In this document: positions 31,354 to 40,594 of the stretch, in pieces | Layout: every line of letters starts with the position of its first letter | Numbering within the stretch: position 1 is the stretch's first letter | Source: Muribaculaceae bacterium | GTDB taxonomy: Bacteria; Bacteroidota; Bacteroidia; Bacteroidales; Muribaculaceae | DNA length: 64,000 nt | Assembly (NCBI GenBank): GCA_017427945.1 | Contig: JAFRRT010000022.1 | Span: 1 to 64,000, forward strand | Reading direction: 5' to 3' | Program-made: the position numbers and the translations under genes | Notes under the pieces: generated by a model | Seen by the model: the letters and a program-made list of their open reading frames with translations, nothing else | Database searches by the model: none | Told to the model about the DNA's origin: nothing

Positions 31354-33051
31354 ATGATTAACAACTCCTACATGGATTCAAAAGCCGGAAGACGCTGGCA
31401 CGATATCGCTTATTGGGGCACCATAGCAGTGGCATGCATCGTTTTCCTTGTCATGAACATGCTCACGACCTTCAAGGAAGATGACCTGGCGATGCACTTG
31501 ATTGAGGGAGAATGGTCGCCGGTACGCTCGCTGGCTGATTTCTTCAGGTCGCATTACTGTCATTACATGACGGTGAACGGACGCTCGTCGGACATTGTCG
31601 CCGAGTTGAGCTGCTGGCTGCTTGGCAAGCCCGTGTTCAATGTCCTCAACACATTGATGTTCGGATTGTTGCTTCACATGCTCAGCCTGTTGAGCACAGG
31701 GCGACGCTCGGTCATGGTAGTGGCGATGTTCCTGGCATTCGTGGGCTGCTTCTTCCCTGTGCCGGGCGAGACCATGCTTTGGCTGGCCGGCAGCTGCAAC
31801 TACATGTGGGCCATCACCCTCTCGCTGGTGTTTGTGTATCTCCTGCAACGCCGTAATCAACTCGGACAAGCCGGCTTGGGCAAGACCATCCTGCTGGTGT
31901 TGTTCTCCATCGTGGCGGGCAGTTTCAACGAGGCGACCACCTTTGGTTTCATGGCGGGATTGCTCCTGTATTATCTCATCAACTACCGCAACCTGAAACC
32001 TAACCGCACCGTCATCTTGATGCTTGCAGGCTATGCCATCGGCGTGATTATCATCGCCTGCTCTCCTGCCGCTTGGGGCCGTGCCACCAGCGGAGATATC
32101 GTCACCAATCTGGGATTCAAGGAGTTGCTTTCGAGCCGCTGGTTCATCTTCCATGAGAAGATTTGGCGTTTCTACACCCCTGTTGCAGCGATTCTCGTGG
32201 GCATCGTGGCACTGTTCTGGAAAGGATTCAAGACCGTTAAGCAAAGTCCTTGGACCTATATCCTCTTGTGTCTTTTAGTTGCCATGTTTGCATTGGGTCT
32301 CGTCAACGAACGTGCCTATGCAGCGCTGGCAACAGTCGGCTTCCTGATTGTGGCAATAGCAGTGTATTACCTGTTGAAACGCTGGCTGTGGGCAAGAATT
32401 GGCGTCACCCTTATCTCGCTGGCCTTGTTCGGCTACACGGGAGCATATGCCCTCAAAGCGCTGAAGGCCTATAAGGATTATGATGACCAGGTGGTCAAGG
32501 AAATCATGGAGTCACCCAGTCAAGCGGTATTGAAAGAACGCCAGTTTGAAATCTATACCCGTTTTGCCAAGTCCATGAAGTACATGTCCACCGACTTCTT
32601 TGACCGCGAATTGGTCTATCGTTCCTACTATGGCAAGGAGAATGTGCAGTTCGTGAGCGATTCGGTATATGAGCGTTACCATTCGGGCCGTTTGCTCGAC
32701 GGCGCCACATTGCTGCCGCTCAAGTGCGACCACCCCGAAATCGCCGACACAATCTGGAGTTTCCCCGACCAGGACTACATGGCCATCGTCATCAAGGGCG
32801 ACACTCTGCCTCCCACCTATCAAGGGGCGAAGTATTACTTCTATGAGACCAACGGAAACCTGGATCAGGAAGAGCAGGAGCGCCGCCGCAACTACGGCAT
32901 CTCGGCCGAATATACTCCTATCGGCTATTATCCCCTCTACTATCAGGGCAAGCAACTGCTCATTTGCCAGCTGCCTGGTGATGATGTGGCAAGCATCGTC
33001 ATCTCCTTCAAGGGCGACGTGAGCGATGGAGAAATGACATTGACACGGTAA
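31354..33051 (+). CDS. DUF6056 family polytopic membrane protein, copy 1
   Basis: A 565-residue inner-membrane protein with roughly ten TM helices, then a soluble C-terminal part (about 385-565). Family blocks are TTFKEDDLAMHLIEGEW (38-54) and PGETMLWLAGSCNYMWAITLS (about 136-156, split by the membrane). An acidic motif (Glu-Asp-Asp) in the first periplasmic loop is what GT-C glycosyltransferases use for catalysis, so a lipid-sugar-dependent GT-C role is a reasonable guess. It is followed after 19 bases by a close paralog. Confidence 0.75.
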   Translation: MINNSYMDSKAGRRWHDIAYWGTIAVACIVFLVMNMLTTFKEDDLAMHLIEGEWSPVRSLADFFRSHYCHYMTVNGRSSDIVAELSCWLLGKPVFNVLNTLMFGLLLHMLSLLSTGRRSVMVVAMFLAFVGCFFPVPGETMLWLAGSCNYMWAITLSLVFVYLLQRRNQLGQAGLGKTILLVLFSIVAGSFNEATTFGFMAGLLLYYLINYRNLKPNRTVILMLAGYAIGVIIIACSPAAWGRATSGDIVTNLGFKELLSSRWFIFHEKIWRFYTPVAAILVGIVALFWKGFKTVKQSPWTYILLCLLVAMFALGLVNERAYAALATVGFLIVAIAVYYLLKRWLWARIGVTLISLALFGYTGAYALKALKAYKDYDDQVVKEIMESPSQAVLKERQFEIYTRFAKSMKYMSTDFFDRELVYRSYYGKENVQFVSDSVYERYHSGRLLDGATLLPLKCDHPEIADTIWSFPDQDYMAIVIKGDTLPPTYQGAKYYFYETNGNLDQEEQERRRNYGISAEYTPIGYYPLYYQGKQLLICQLPGDDVASIVISFKGDVSDGEMTLTR

Positions 33052-33070
33052 CAGGCCCATCCATTAGTAA

Positions 33071-34762
33071 ATGAGCAGAGACGCCATACAGCATACACTG
33101 TCTTCCCGCCGCTATCATGACGTGGCCTATTGGGCATTGATGGTTGCGGCATGCGCCGTGTTCCTGGCCATGAATGTGCTGACCACATTCAAGGAGGACG
33201 ATATGGCCTACTCGCTCATCGAGGGACAGTGGGCTCACGTGCAGTCGCTGCTCGACTTGGTGCGTTCCCATGCCAACCACTTCGTCCATGCCAACGGGCG
33301 CACGGCAAATCTGGTGGCAGCACTCTTTTGCGGTCTGCTGGGTAAAACCCTGTTCAACATCTGCAACACCATCGTGTTCGGCTTTATGGCCCACCTGCTG
33401 AGCCTGCTGGCAACAGGACGGCGCTCACTGCTGGTCTTGGCGATGTTTCTGGCCATGGTGGGCACCTGCTATCCTGTCCCCGGAGAGACGATGCTGTGGC
33501 TCGACGGCAGCTGCAACTACATGTGGGCCATCACCCTCTCACTGGCCATGGTTTGGTACCTACAGCAGTCCCATGTTAACAAGCCCGGTTGGGGAAAATG
33601 CGCCATATTGCTGCTTGCGGGCGTGGTGGCAGGCAGTTTCAACGAGGCAACCTCCTTTGGATTCTTTGCAGGGCTGTGCCTATATTACGTATTCAACACC
33701 AAGCGGTTTGACCGCACTGCAGCAGCCCTTTTGGCAGGGTATCTCTTAGGCATCCTGATTATTGTCGCCTCACCGGGCGCATGGCACCGGGCTGCCGATG
33801 GCGGCATTGTGGTTAATCTGGGTTTTGCCGACCTGTTGTCAAGCCGCTGGTTCATCTTCCAGGAGAAGACGTGGCGTTTCCACATCCCGGTGGCAGCAAT
33901 TCTCGTAGGCCTCGTGGCACTGTTCTGGAAAGGATTCAAGACCGTACGCCAAAGCCCCTGGACCTATATCTTCTTGTGCCTTGCCCTGGTGATGCTGGTT
34001 TTGGGCATTGCTCAGGAACGAGCCTATGCCGCTTTTGTCACCGCTGGATTTATCATCATCGCGATAGCGGCAGACAGAGTCTTTGCCCGCTGGCAATGGC
34101 TGCGCATGGCAGCTGTTATCGTTTGCCTTGTCCTTGCCGCCTTTACCGCTGCACGAGGCATCAAGGTTTTGAACCATTACAGGGATTTTGACAAAGCGAC
34201 TGTTGAGGAAATCAAGGACTCTCCCAAACAGGCAGTATTGCTCAAGAGACAATTCTCCGAATACAGCCGTTTCATCAAGCCCATGAACTACAACTCCACC
34301 GATTTCTTTGCCCATGAAGTCATCTACAGGGCTTACTACGGCAAAGACAACGTGCAGTTTGTGGAAGACTCTATCTATACCCGCTACCACGATGGACGAC
34401 TGCTTGATGGTGCCGTATTACATCAGACCGAAAGTGACCGCCCCGACATCATCGGTGCGACCTACTCTTTCCCCGACCAGGACTATATGGCCATCGAAAT
34501 CCTGACGGATACCCTGCCTTGCGCCTTCCAGACGGCACGGTGCTATCAATCGACAAGGTCTTGGGAGAACGATTCAGCCGAACGTGAACGCCGCCACAAC
34601 TACGGCATCAACATCGACTATGAGCCATTGGGATTCTATCCGCTTGAATACCAGGGAAAACGTCTGATTATCTTCAGTCAACCAGACTCCTCGGCTACCC
34701 ACATCACATTCCCCCTCGACATGAAGTCCAACCCCACCGAGGCAACCATCAAATTCAAGTAA
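33071..34762 (+). CDS. DUF6056 family polytopic membrane protein, copy 2
   Basis: A 563-residue paralog of the preceding protein, aligning nearly end to end: TTFKEDDMAYSLIEGQW, PGETMLWLDGSCNYMWAITLS (split by the membrane) and FWKGFKTV are shared. The later soluble part also keeps YRAYYGKDNVQFVEDSIY. Loop residues differ more than the helices. Tandem duplication with divergence suggests two related sugar or polymer substrates. Function is unproven. Confidence 0.75.
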   Translation: MSRDAIQHTLSSRRYHDVAYWALMVAACAVFLAMNVLTTFKEDDMAYSLIEGQWAHVQSLLDLVRSHANHFVHANGRTANLVAALFCGLLGKTLFNICNTIVFGFMAHLLSLLATGRRSLLVLAMFLAMVGTCYPVPGETMLWLDGSCNYMWAITLSLAMVWYLQQSHVNKPGWGKCAILLLAGVVAGSFNEATSFGFFAGLCLYYVFNTKRFDRTAAALLAGYLLGILIIVASPGAWHRAADGGIVVNLGFADLLSSRWFIFQEKTWRFHIPVAAILVGLVALFWKGFKTVRQSPWTYIFLCLALVMLVLGIAQERAYAAFVTAGFIIIAIAADRVFARWQWLRMAAVIVCLVLAAFTAARGIKVLNHYRDFDKATVEEIKDSPKQAVLLKRQFSEYSRFIKPMNYNSTDFFAHEVIYRAYYGKDNVQFVEDSIYTRYHDGRLLDGAVLHQTESDRPDIIGATYSFPDQDYMAIEILTDTLPCAFQTARCYQSTRSWENDSAERERRHNYGINIDYEPLGFYPLEYQGKRLIIFSQPDSSATHITFPLDMKSNPTEATIKFK

Positions 34763-34927
34763 GCGCCCAAAAGGCATACTGGAAATGCCCCAAGTCGCCC
34801 AAACGCCAACTTTTTCAAACTACGAATTACGCGAATTAAAAAGAGGCAACCAGATTCCTTTTTCATGGAGCCATTGCCGACCTCGAAGTTTCAAACAACT
34901 GATTAATCTGAACTTTCGAGTGCTTTG

Positions 34928-35359
34928 TTAGGGTTGTTTCTTTAGGTGATAGGTGTAGAGGTGGCCTGTTGTGGTGGTTTTGGTGAAAATGACTTCATGC
35001 GATGAGGTAAACGAGACATCAAAGGTGTTGTTCGCCTCCAGGCCTGGCATGGTAATATAAAAAACGTCCGGGTCAGGGAAGATTACAGTCATCGTACCGT
35101 CATCGCCCTCGTCCCATGTGCCGAAGCTCTCGACCAGTTGCTCATGATCTGTGACTTCTGAGACCCTGAACACCTTGTTCTGGAACTGGAAAAAGTAGTC
35201 GCCATCGGTCGCAACAGATGCACCGCCAACGGTGATGGACTCGACGTGCCAGGTGCCGAACCACGGGCCGATATCACCATGGTTGCGGGTGCAGGAGCCC
35301 AGCGCCAGCATAACCATCATGAGCGATATATATAATAATGACTTTTTCATCGTCTGCAT
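34928..35359 (-). CDS. lipocalin-like lipoprotein
   Basis: A 143-residue lipoprotein (LMMVMLALGSC, Cys about 23). The mature part looks like a small beta barrel of the lipocalin-like type (GTWHVESITVGG... and repeated beta strands). The start overlaps the stop of the Wzi-like gene (TAATG), so it is the last gene of the glsA-glsB-wzi-like operon. A shorter start at 35350 (MKKSLLY) is possible. Lipid or small-ligand binding is an inference from the fold. Confidence 0.7.
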   Translation of the reverse strand: MQTMKKSLLYISLMMVMLALGSCTRNHGDIGPWFGTWHVESITVGGASVATDGDYFFQFQNKVFRVSEVTDHEQLVESFGTWDEGDDGTMTVIFPDPDVFYITMPGLEANNTFDVSFTSSHEVIFTKTTTTGHLYTYHLKKQP

Positions 35360-36987
35360 TATAGATTAAAATCGCCAGAGTATGAGATGCCCAAACCGAC
35401 CCCGAAGTTGTTGCCGTAGAGCGAGCCGCGGTCCATCGCCATCTGTCCAGTGATGTGCCAGCCGCGCTTGAACTCATAAGAGGTGGCGAGCATCATTGAA
35501 AAGTCATCAACACTGCCTGCACGGGGCAACAAGGGCGTACCCCACGCCTTGCGGTAGGAGCCCATCAGTGTGTACGCCCATCGGTAAGATAGATGTCCCG
35601 TGATAGCGGCATGGAAGCCGCGCAGCACGTTGTCGCGGTAGCGCATGTAGCCGTCTTGATTGTAGAGCGGCGACTTGACAAAGGGCGAACCGATGGACAT
35701 GCCGCGGCTTTGGTAACCGTTGTAGATGTAGTTGTTGTAGTAGTCGTCGGCACCTGACGAGTGGCTGGTGATGGGCGTACCGGGGCGGTCGTTGGGTGTC
35801 CAGTGGATGGGGCCGCTCTGGTTGGTGAAGTCGATATACTCGATGACAGCACCGGTAATCAGTCTATTATAATGGTCGGTTCGATATTCCAGACCCCACA
35901 GGCCATCAAAGCCGTTCATCTTGCCGATACCCGAGCCGTCCTCCCATAGCCACTGGGTGTAGGCACGTAGTTTCTCACCCGGTTTGAGTTTATATTCCAG
36001 TGCGATGTCCCAAGTGCCCAAGTGGTTGCCCTCGACAAATGAGTCGCCCGCGCTGTTACCACCGCTGCCCGCGATAAACGTGCGCCAGAAGGCCTTGGCG
36101 TCAGCATCCATCTTGACGGTGCGCGTCAACTGGCCGTCCTCATAGTACTTGGCCGTGCCGCCGAACTGACAGGCTGACTGGGCACCGATGGTAAATACGA
36201 AGGGTTGAGTGGGCTTGGTGCGGAAGTACAGGCTCTTGTAGTGCAACCAAATGCCCGTGGTGATGAAGTGGTTATAGTAGTTGTAGTGGTTCTCAAGCCA
36301 CTTATCGTCAAACTCGCGAAAATAGCCGAACTCGCCCGTGATTTGCACCCATCCCTTGGTAAAGGGGATGTCCTGGAAATCGACGAAACCGGCACGCACA
36401 CCCACAGGCGGACGGGCGTTGTCGCTCCACACCAAGTCGCCGCTGCTTAATGATTCATTGACGATGGGCGATGATTTGTACTTCTGCCCTGCCACGGCAA
36501 AGATGCTGCGGTAATTGGCCTTGACATAGGCTTGCTGGAGCCAAACCCTTGCGGGATGTTGCTTTTGCACCTCGAACTGGCCATTGCCCGCATAGTGCTC
36601 GTAGCCTGCACTTGACGTATAACCACCAAATATGGCTAAGCCTGCGCTCAAACCAAGCCTTTGGGTTGCCAAGTAAAAGCCTTCAACGGCAGCAAATGCC
36701 AGTGCAGAGTATTGCTGGGTAATGATGCCGCCATAGTTAGATGAGATATAATAGGGCGCCAACTCGTTGTCACCAGCATTCGTGATGATGCCCACACGGT
36801 ATGTTCCATTGTTATACCAGCAATCAGGATTGTAGCAAATCGTCGGACTGCCTTCATAAATATGGTTGGCAACCTTAAGACTGTCTTGCAACAGGTCAAC
36901 GTGTACCGCAATAGTATCCTGTGCTGCCGCTGTCAAAGCGGTTAATGTAAAGGCCAATATCACCGATGATATGACTTTTTTTATCAT
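35359..36987 (-). CDS. Wzi-family capsule assembly-like outer-membrane barrel
   Basis: A 542-residue exported barrel (signal peptide about 1-22). The C-terminal half shows the pattern I associate with Bacteroidota Wzi-family proteins: IEYIDFTNQSGPIHW, GADDYYNNYIYNGYQSRGMS, IGSPFV and the end GNNFGVGLGISYSGDF. Wzi binds capsule polysaccharide at the outer membrane in Enterobacteria; the Bacteroidota role is unproven. It begins 15 bases after glsB and overlaps the lipoprotein gene. The link to glycine-lipid enzymes is notable. Confidence 0.72.
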   Translation of the reverse strand: MIKKVISSVILAFTLTALTAAAQDTIAVHVDLLQDSLKVANHIYEGSPTICYNPDCWYNNGTYRVGIITNAGDNELAPYYISSNYGGIITQQYSALAFAAVEGFYLATQRLGLSAGLAIFGGYTSSAGYEHYAGNGQFEVQKQHPARVWLQQAYVKANYRSIFAVAGQKYKSSPIVNESLSSGDLVWSDNARPPVGVRAGFVDFQDIPFTKGWVQITGEFGYFREFDDKWLENHYNYYNHFITTGIWLHYKSLYFRTKPTQPFVFTIGAQSACQFGGTAKYYEDGQLTRTVKMDADAKAFWRTFIAGSGGNSAGDSFVEGNHLGTWDIALEYKLKPGEKLRAYTQWLWEDGSGIGKMNGFDGLWGLEYRTDHYNRLITGAVIEYIDFTNQSGPIHWTPNDRPGTPITSHSSGADDYYNNYIYNGYQSRGMSIGSPFVKSPLYNQDGYMRYRDNVLRGFHAAITGHLSYRWAYTLMGSYRKAWGTPLLPRAGSVDDFSMMLATSYEFKRGWHITGQMAMDRGSLYGNNFGVGLGISYSGDFNL

Positions 36988-37002
36988 AGAATCGGAAATA
37001 AC

Positions 37003-37941
37003 TTATCGATCGATGTTTTCTAGGTAGCTGTCGATGTGGCGACGCTTCTTCTCGTCTGCGATTTCATCGAGATTGATGAGGATGCCGGTTTCTTCCACGT
37101 CGCCAAATTCGCGGTTGATGGCGGTACCGAGTAGTAACATCTTGGGCGACAGGCCCATATAGGCATTGACCAGCGGCGGGATGTTGATGCCATGCTGACG
37201 GATGAAGCTATTTAAGCGCTTGTAATCTTCGCGGAAGTCATTGCCCACGAAATAAGCCATCAGCTCAGGGTCGTCGTTGCGGGTGTCGGGCAGCGGGTCG
37301 ATGGGGACCACCAGCCCCTCCTTATCTCTGAAATAGAGGTTGAGGAAGCACAGCAGCATATCGCGGCAGTCACGAACATAGCCGGGGTACATCGTCATCT
37401 TACCGAACATATACTTGACCTGCGGATAGACAATGGTCAATGCTCCCAAGCCGTCCCACAGGTTATCAAGGGCGAAGAGCGCCCGCACGCCTTCGCGTGT
37501 GGACTGGTACTCGGGTCGCACAAAGGAGCGGCCCAGTTCGATGGTAACAGGCAATATCTCGTTCAGGAACCTATCGCTGAAGTGGAACATGTGGCCCGTG
37601 GCGATGCGAGGCACGCGGTCCTCGACTTTCACATCCCAGCCACCGATGAAACGATAAGCACCTATAATCTCGCGTTTCTCGGGGTTCCATACCAGCAATT
37701 GTTGGCAAGGCGGGTCCATCAGGTCAAACTCGTCGATGTCGCAAGCCTTGCCTGTGCCGCCTCCCGCCGCGCGGAAGGAGACTTCGCGCAACCGTCCAAT
37801 CTCACGCATGGTGTTGGGCGCATTGTGGGCTGTGACGACATAGATGTCATTGTCGGCCTTGTTGGTGTGCCGCAATCGGCGCTCAGGCGTGAGTTCCTGT
37901 TCGATGAGTTCAACGGGGATGGGGGCGATAATGGGTTCCAT
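37003..37941 (-). CDS. glsB: GNAT-fold N-acyltransferase, glycine lipid synthesis (GlsB-like)
   Basis: A 312-residue hemolysin-type GNAT protein resembling GlsB/OlsB, which attaches a 3-hydroxy fatty acid to the amino group of glycine. Typical blocks are EIGRLREVSFRAAGGGTGKA, DPPCQQLLVWNPEKREIIGAYRF and ELGRSFVRPEYQ. I start at ATG 37941; further upstream the frame runs into a basic stretch unlike the family. It lies ten bases after the O-acyltransferase gene; a glsB-glsA pair making glycine lipids is known in Bacteroides. The C-terminus (about 255-312) is an extra helical region. Confidence 0.85.
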   Translation of the reverse strand: MEPIIAPIPVELIEQELTPERRLRHTNKADNDIYVVTAHNAPNTMREIGRLREVSFRAAGGGTGKACDIDEFDLMDPPCQQLLVWNPEKREIIGAYRFIGGWDVKVEDRVPRIATGHMFHFSDRFLNEILPVTIELGRSFVRPEYQSTREGVRALFALDNLWDGLGALTIVYPQVKYMFGKMTMYPGYVRDCRDMLLCFLNLYFRDKEGLVVPIDPLPDTRNDDPELMAYFVGNDFREDYKRLNSFIRQHGINIPPLVNAYMGLSPKMLLLGTAINREFGDVEETGILINLDEIADEKKRRHIDSYLENIDR

Positions 37942-37951
37942 AGGCCAATTT

Positions 37952-38791
37952 TTAGGTTTTAGATGGCGAAGGTGCCATGTTGATGACTGTTTCACGCAGG
38001 CGGGCTGCCTCTGTCTTGGGCGCACGGGCATCAAGGGTGTTCCAGGGAATGGGCTCTCCTATGATTACCCGCAGCGTTGCACCGCTCTGCTTAATCATCT
38101 CCTTGGGGAGGTAGATGAGTTCGATATTGAATTTGATGCCCAAGCGTTTGCGCCACTTGGCAAAACGGTAGAAAAAGCGGGAATTTTGGGCATCGAAAAA
38201 GACTGGCACGACATCACGCTGGTAGTTTACCGAGTGTACCACGGCAGCCTTTTGCCAAGGCAGGTCGGCGATGCTGCCATCGTCCTGCATACGCGAACAA
38301 AGGCCTGCGGGGAAGGTGATGAACTGGTTGTCGCTCGCAAGAGCTTCCTCGATTTGAGTCGCAGCCTCACGCGACTGATTGCCATACTTGTTTATCGGGA
38401 GAAAGACACCACGCAACGGCTCCACTGCCATGAGCAGGTCGTTGACAAGGAACTTGATTTTGCGGTCATAGCGGTTGCCTAGCAGCGAAATCAACGCCAA
38501 GCCGTCAAGTCCGCCCAACGGATGGTTGGAGACAAACATGAAGCGGCCTTCGGGCAGCTGTTCGAGCCCTTTGGACTCGATGGTAATGTCCATTTCCTTG
38601 AGGGCAGCGGTCGCGGCATCCACGCTATTCTTGCCCGCCATTTTGGTTAAGATGGTGTTAAGCCGATCCTGACAGATGGTACGTTCAAGCCAGCGCACGA
38701 CAAAACGCGGGATATACTTGTATTTCCCGGTCAATCTTGTCTTGAGGACTTTATCGACATCTATTTTCATCGGCTCAGCGCCCATAAACAT
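37952..38791 (-). CDS. glsA: O-acyltransferase, glycine lipid synthesis (GlsA-like)
   Basis: A 279-residue PlsC-type enzyme that would add the second acyl chain to the N-acyl glycine made by GlsB. The HX4D motif is SNHPLGGLDG (about 88-97); ITFPAGLCSRM is the second family block. MKIDVDKVLKTRL at 38770 is a possible alternative start eight codons later. First gene of the glsA-glsB-wzi-like-lipoprotein operon. Confidence 0.85.
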   Translation of the reverse strand: MFMGAEPMKIDVDKVLKTRLTGKYKYIPRFVVRWLERTICQDRLNTILTKMAGKNSVDAATAALKEMDITIESKGLEQLPEGRFMFVSNHPLGGLDGLALISLLGNRYDRKIKFLVNDLLMAVEPLRGVFLPINKYGNQSREAATQIEEALASDNQFITFPAGLCSRMQDDGSIADLPWQKAAVVHSVNYQRDVVPVFFDAQNSRFFYRFAKWRKRLGIKFNIELIYLPKEMIKQSGATLRVIIGEPIPWNTLDARAPKTEAARLRETVINMAPSPSKT

Positions 38792-38813
38792 CCAAATTGC
38801 GTAGAATAGAATA

Positions 38814-38821
38814 CAAAATTA
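38814..38821 (-). promoter_or_regulatory. -7 box of the glsAB-wzi operon
   Basis: TAATTTTG on the minus strand lies 22 nt before the glsA start; TTTC about 19 nt further upstream could be a weak -33 box. Confidence 0.5.
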
Positions 38822-38859
38822 GATATTTTCATCGAAAAATGAAAGCTTCCAACAAAAAA

Positions 38860-38891
38860 TTTGTCCATCACAACGATTTGTAATAATTTTG
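38860..38891 (+). promoter_or_regulatory. promoter of the polytopic membrane protein gene
   Basis: TTTG (38860-38863), 20 nt and TAATTTTG (38884-38891) form an ideal pair, divergent from the glsA promoter. Confidence 0.7.
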
Positions 38892-38933
38892 CAGGATTGA
38901 GACAACCATTACGACCATAGCATTATCAATGCA

Positions 38934-40397
38934 GTGAAACAACATGTGACCATACCGAGACTCCTTCTCTTTCTTGCCGAGGTGATTGTTTTCGCCGTGC
39001 TTGGCACGGTGGCATCAAGTCATTTTGGCTTGGCCGACGGAGCACGTATCACTGCAGCCTACCTCGTGGCCTACCTCGTCCCGCGCACCATCCTCTCCCG
39101 CGCCCGCGGCACAACAACAATGGCACGCACCATTCTGCTGCTTTTGGCTGCAGCCATTATGGCCTTAACCTACTTAAGGTTAACCTATTACACCATGACA
39201 GAGGGTTACTCCCTTGAAATGCCCAACCTTCATAATGACCCACGTACATATTATAGTTGGGCACTCCAGTACTACCAGGGGAAGGAACCTGTCGGCCGAG
39301 TGGCATTCGTGGGCTTTTCCATGATGATGGTGGGTCTTTGGAAGATCTTCGGGTTAAGCGTCATATGGCCTCAAGCGATGAATATCATGTTTACGCTGAC
39401 GTCGGTCGTGCTGACGGCCATGACGACGCGACGGTTGCTCAGCGGCAAAGTGACGATGACTGATCAGGCACTGGTCACCTGCGGCATCCTGCTCACCAGT
39501 ATTCTTGTCTATTACATGGCGGTAGGCACATTGATTCTTAAAGAAAGTTCCATTTACCTATCATTTTCTCTGGCCGGTTTCTCTCTGGCATCGATGGCGG
39601 CACAAGACAATGAGCGACACAGGCTCTGGCGTGACGTGGTATTCTTTGTATTGGCTTGCGTGCTCCTGGCGGCAGTCAGAACCACCTACCTCTACTTCAT
39701 CGCATTGGGTGTGATCATTATGGCTATACCCCACTTGCGACGCGACTGGATGTTGGCGGTGTTTATGCTTGCGGTGTTCTTCACTGCTTTGATGGTGGGT
39801 GACCATTTTTGCTCTTACTCCTTCGGCCGGCATGCCACCATCATCAAAGGCGGCGAAGCGATGCAGGAGTGCTATGTCATCAGTGAGTCACAGCAGTATT
39901 ATAACAAATTGCTGGACAATTATTTCCTGTATTCGCCAATCCACCGCATTGCCATGTTGCCATTAACCATGGCAGTACAATTTATCATTCCTTTCCCCTG
40001 GACTTTCTATGAGGCGCCTACCTTTGTCAACACCGTCTCCCGCCTCACTTGGGGTTGGTATCTTGTTGGCGGCATTGCTATGTTCTATTATTTGTTCATG
40101 AGCTGGAGGCGCCACTCGAATATGGGTGCATGGGCATGGTGGCCCGCACTGTCTTTTGCTATCATTGCCTATATCATGGCCGGCTCAGTAGCCCGCTATA
40201 TACTACCCATTGAGCCTCTATTTGTCCCAGTGGCCACTTTTGTGTTGTGCAAGATTCACGAGGGGCGGTACCGCAAGACATTCACAACGTGGGCCATCGT
40301 CTTCGTTGCCGTGCTGGCTGCAGCGCTCATCTTTTATCACAGGATTCAAATGGGCTATCACACCGACTTGTTCCCCGGATTTCCCGGCGTGAACTGA
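38934..40397 (+). CDS. polytopic membrane protein, GT-C-like
   Basis: A 487-residue inner-membrane protein with about 11-12 TM helices, starting at GTG (the ATG five bases upstream is out of frame and stops at once). The first large loop carries LHNDPRTYYSWALQYYQGKEP, the kind of acidic loop found in GT39/ArnT-like and other GT-C enzymes. I do not recognise a specific family. It is divergent from the glsA operon. A role in transferring a lipid-linked sugar is possible but unproven. Confidence 0.65.
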   Translation: MKQHVTIPRLLLFLAEVIVFAVLGTVASSHFGLADGARITAAYLVAYLVPRTILSRARGTTTMARTILLLLAAAIMALTYLRLTYYTMTEGYSLEMPNLHNDPRTYYSWALQYYQGKEPVGRVAFVGFSMMMVGLWKIFGLSVIWPQAMNIMFTLTSVVLTAMTTRRLLSGKVTMTDQALVTCGILLTSILVYYMAVGTLILKESSIYLSFSLAGFSLASMAAQDNERHRLWRDVVFFVLACVLLAAVRTTYLYFIALGVIIMAIPHLRRDWMLAVFMLAVFFTALMVGDHFCSYSFGRHATIIKGGEAMQECYVISESQQYYNKLLDNYFLYSPIHRIAMLPLTMAVQFIIPFPWTFYEAPTFVNTVSRLTWGWYLVGGIAMFYYLFMSWRRHSNMGAWAWWPALSFAIIAYIMAGSVARYILPIEPLFVPVATFVLCKIHEGRYRKTFTTWAIVFVAVLAAALIFYHRIQMGYHTDLFPGFPGVN

Positions 40398-40445
40398 TTT
40401 CTCTATCCCAGATTTCACCAATTCTTATTCCCCACCCCTGTCCTG

Positions 40446-40472
40446 GCACGACGAGATTCGTCGGTGCTTTTT
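40446..40472 (+). terminator. terminator after the polytopic gene
   Basis: GCAC-GACGA-GAT-TCGTC-G-GTGC (one-base bulge) is followed by TTTTT. Confidence 0.65.
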
Positions 40473-40594
40473 ATGGTTTTGTCGGTCAGGTCAGGTCACT
40501 TATCGGTTAATGGGTGTGAAGGCTTAAACCTTGCCCAATATACAAGGTCTAAAAGTCGAGTAAATAAAAATTCTTTTTAAAATACGATACGACG

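Noticed and set aside
34763-34927. Hairpin CTCGAAGTT...AACTTTCGAG (about 34880-34920) as a terminator or mobile element end
   Set aside because: The stem has a bulge, no T run follows on either strand and no second copy is seen.
37942-38034. 31-codon upstream extension of glsB
   Set aside because: It overlaps the end of glsA and encodes a basic, Pro-rich string not expected in the family.
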